Shown here one piece after another: positions 5,958-6,363 of a stretch of DNA of 6,363 nucleotides. Origin of the DNA: Acidimicrobiaceae bacterium (GTDB lineage Bacteria > Actinomycetota > Acidimicrobiia > Acidimicrobiales > RAAP-2); the NCBI GenBank assembly GCA_003164275.1, contig PLSY01000149.1, positions 29,991 through 36,353 on the forward strand, given 5' to 3'. Each line of letters starts with the position of its first letter. The stretch's first letter is position 1. The position numbers and the translations under genes are program-made. The notes beneath the pieces were generated by a model. It made no database searches and was not told the origin of the DNA. It saw only the letters and a list, made by a program, of their open reading frames with translations.

Positions 5958-6363
5958 GACCTGTCAGCAGCGCCTTCGGCCGCCCATTCACCCTCGACCA
6001 CCGGCGCCCTGTCGCGCAGTGGCTCCCACCAGTCCCGGTGATCGGCGTACCACCGCACGGTGTCGTGCAGACCCTTCTCGAAGGCGACCGTCGGCTCCCA
6101 GCCCAGCTCGGAGCGGATCTTCGAGGAGTCGAGGAGGTAGCGGCGATCATGGCTCGGCCGATCCGGCACGATCACCTTCAGACTCTGGGGCTTGCCGGTG
6201 GCATCGAGGACGGCGTCGGCGATCTGCTCGATGCTCGCCTCCACTCCGCTCCCGACGTTGTAGGTCTCGCCGACGACACCGCGCTCGAGCACCAGCTCGA
6301 TGGCCCGACAGTGGTCGTCGACGTGCAGCCACTCCCGACGGTTCTGGGTGGAGGCGTACAGGG
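5954..6363 (-). CDS. rmlB: dTDP-glucose 4,6-dehydratase, C-terminal part (5' end outside window)
   Basis: This is the last 136 codons of an open frame that enters from the right edge and stops at TGA 5956-5954. RmlB is the NAD-dependent short-chain dehydrogenase that turns dTDP-glucose into dTDP-4-keto-6-deoxyglucose, the second step of dTDP-L-rhamnose synthesis in the cytoplasm. The visible part matches the family's C-terminal half: a REWLHVDDHCRAIELVLERG segment, then GETYNVGSG, then DRPSHDRRYLLDSSKIRSELGW, and finally a TVRWYADHRDWWEPL-type end. The Rossmann nucleotide-binding half and the Tyr/Lys catalytic pair lie outside the window. The stop overlaps the GTG start of rmlD by four bases, which pairs consecutive pathway enzymes. 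The last ~20 residues are acidic and Ala-rich and carry no motif. Family assignment is firm; the exact sugar product is inferred from the RmlD neighbour. Confidence 0.93.
   Translation of the reverse strand, partial: LYASTQNRREWLHVDDHCRAIELVLERGVVGETYNVGSGVEASIEQIADAVLDATGKPQSLKVIVPDRPSHDRRYLLDSSKIRSELGWEPTVAFEKGLHDTVRWYADHRDWWEPLRDRAPVVEGEWAAEGAADRS

Noticed and set aside
5250..6041. Plus-strand 263-codon frame
   Set aside because: It lies antisense to rmlD and the rmlB end, both strongly supported by motifs. Long antisense frames are expected in high-GC coding DNA, and its sequence shows no recognisable fold.

Overview
The window is a compact block of seven genes, all on the minus strand, so transcription runs from base 6363 towards base 1. 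The high G+C content, frequent GTG starts and long antisense shadow frames fit a high-GC actinobacterium. The last gene resembles a membrane-anchored protein family that I associate, from memory, with Acidimicrobiia and relatives. That placement is an inference and is not proven by the sequence.

Layout in transcription order: (1) the 3' part of rmlB, dTDP-glucose 4,6-dehydratase, cut by the right window edge; (2) rmlD, dTDP-4-dehydrorhamnose reductase; (3) a 96-base gap with no clear signal; (4) ugd, UDP-glucose 6-dehydrogenase, with an unusual Gly/Ser-rich N-terminus; (5) a UDP-glucuronate decarboxylase (UDP-xylose synthase type); (6) a polyprenyl-phosphate-sugar synthase-like GT2 glycosyltransferase with a strong Shine-Dalgarno; (7) a WbbL/rhamnosyltransferase-like GT2 glycosyltransferase; (8) a single-pass membrane protein with a Thr-rich, repeat-encoded tail, cut by the left window edge. 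Three junctions are 4-base GTGA/ATGA stop-start overlaps: rmlB/rmlD, ugd/uxs and GT/GT.

Together the genes look like a cell-surface glycan operon. RmlB and RmlD make dTDP-L-rhamnose; rmlA and rmlC are not in view and may lie upstream. Ugd and the decarboxylase convert UDP-glucose to UDP-glucuronate and then UDP-xylose. The two glycosyltransferases would use these or related donors at the membrane. The final gene may be an acceptor or accessory protein, or simply a neighbour. No flippase, polymerase, ligase, RNA gene, mobile element or CRISPR array is visible. Nothing here amounts to a clearly new system. The most unusual element is the last protein: its family's His-rich motif appears to be missing, and its Thr/Pro tail sits beside a polyprenol-phosphate-sugar synthase-like gene.
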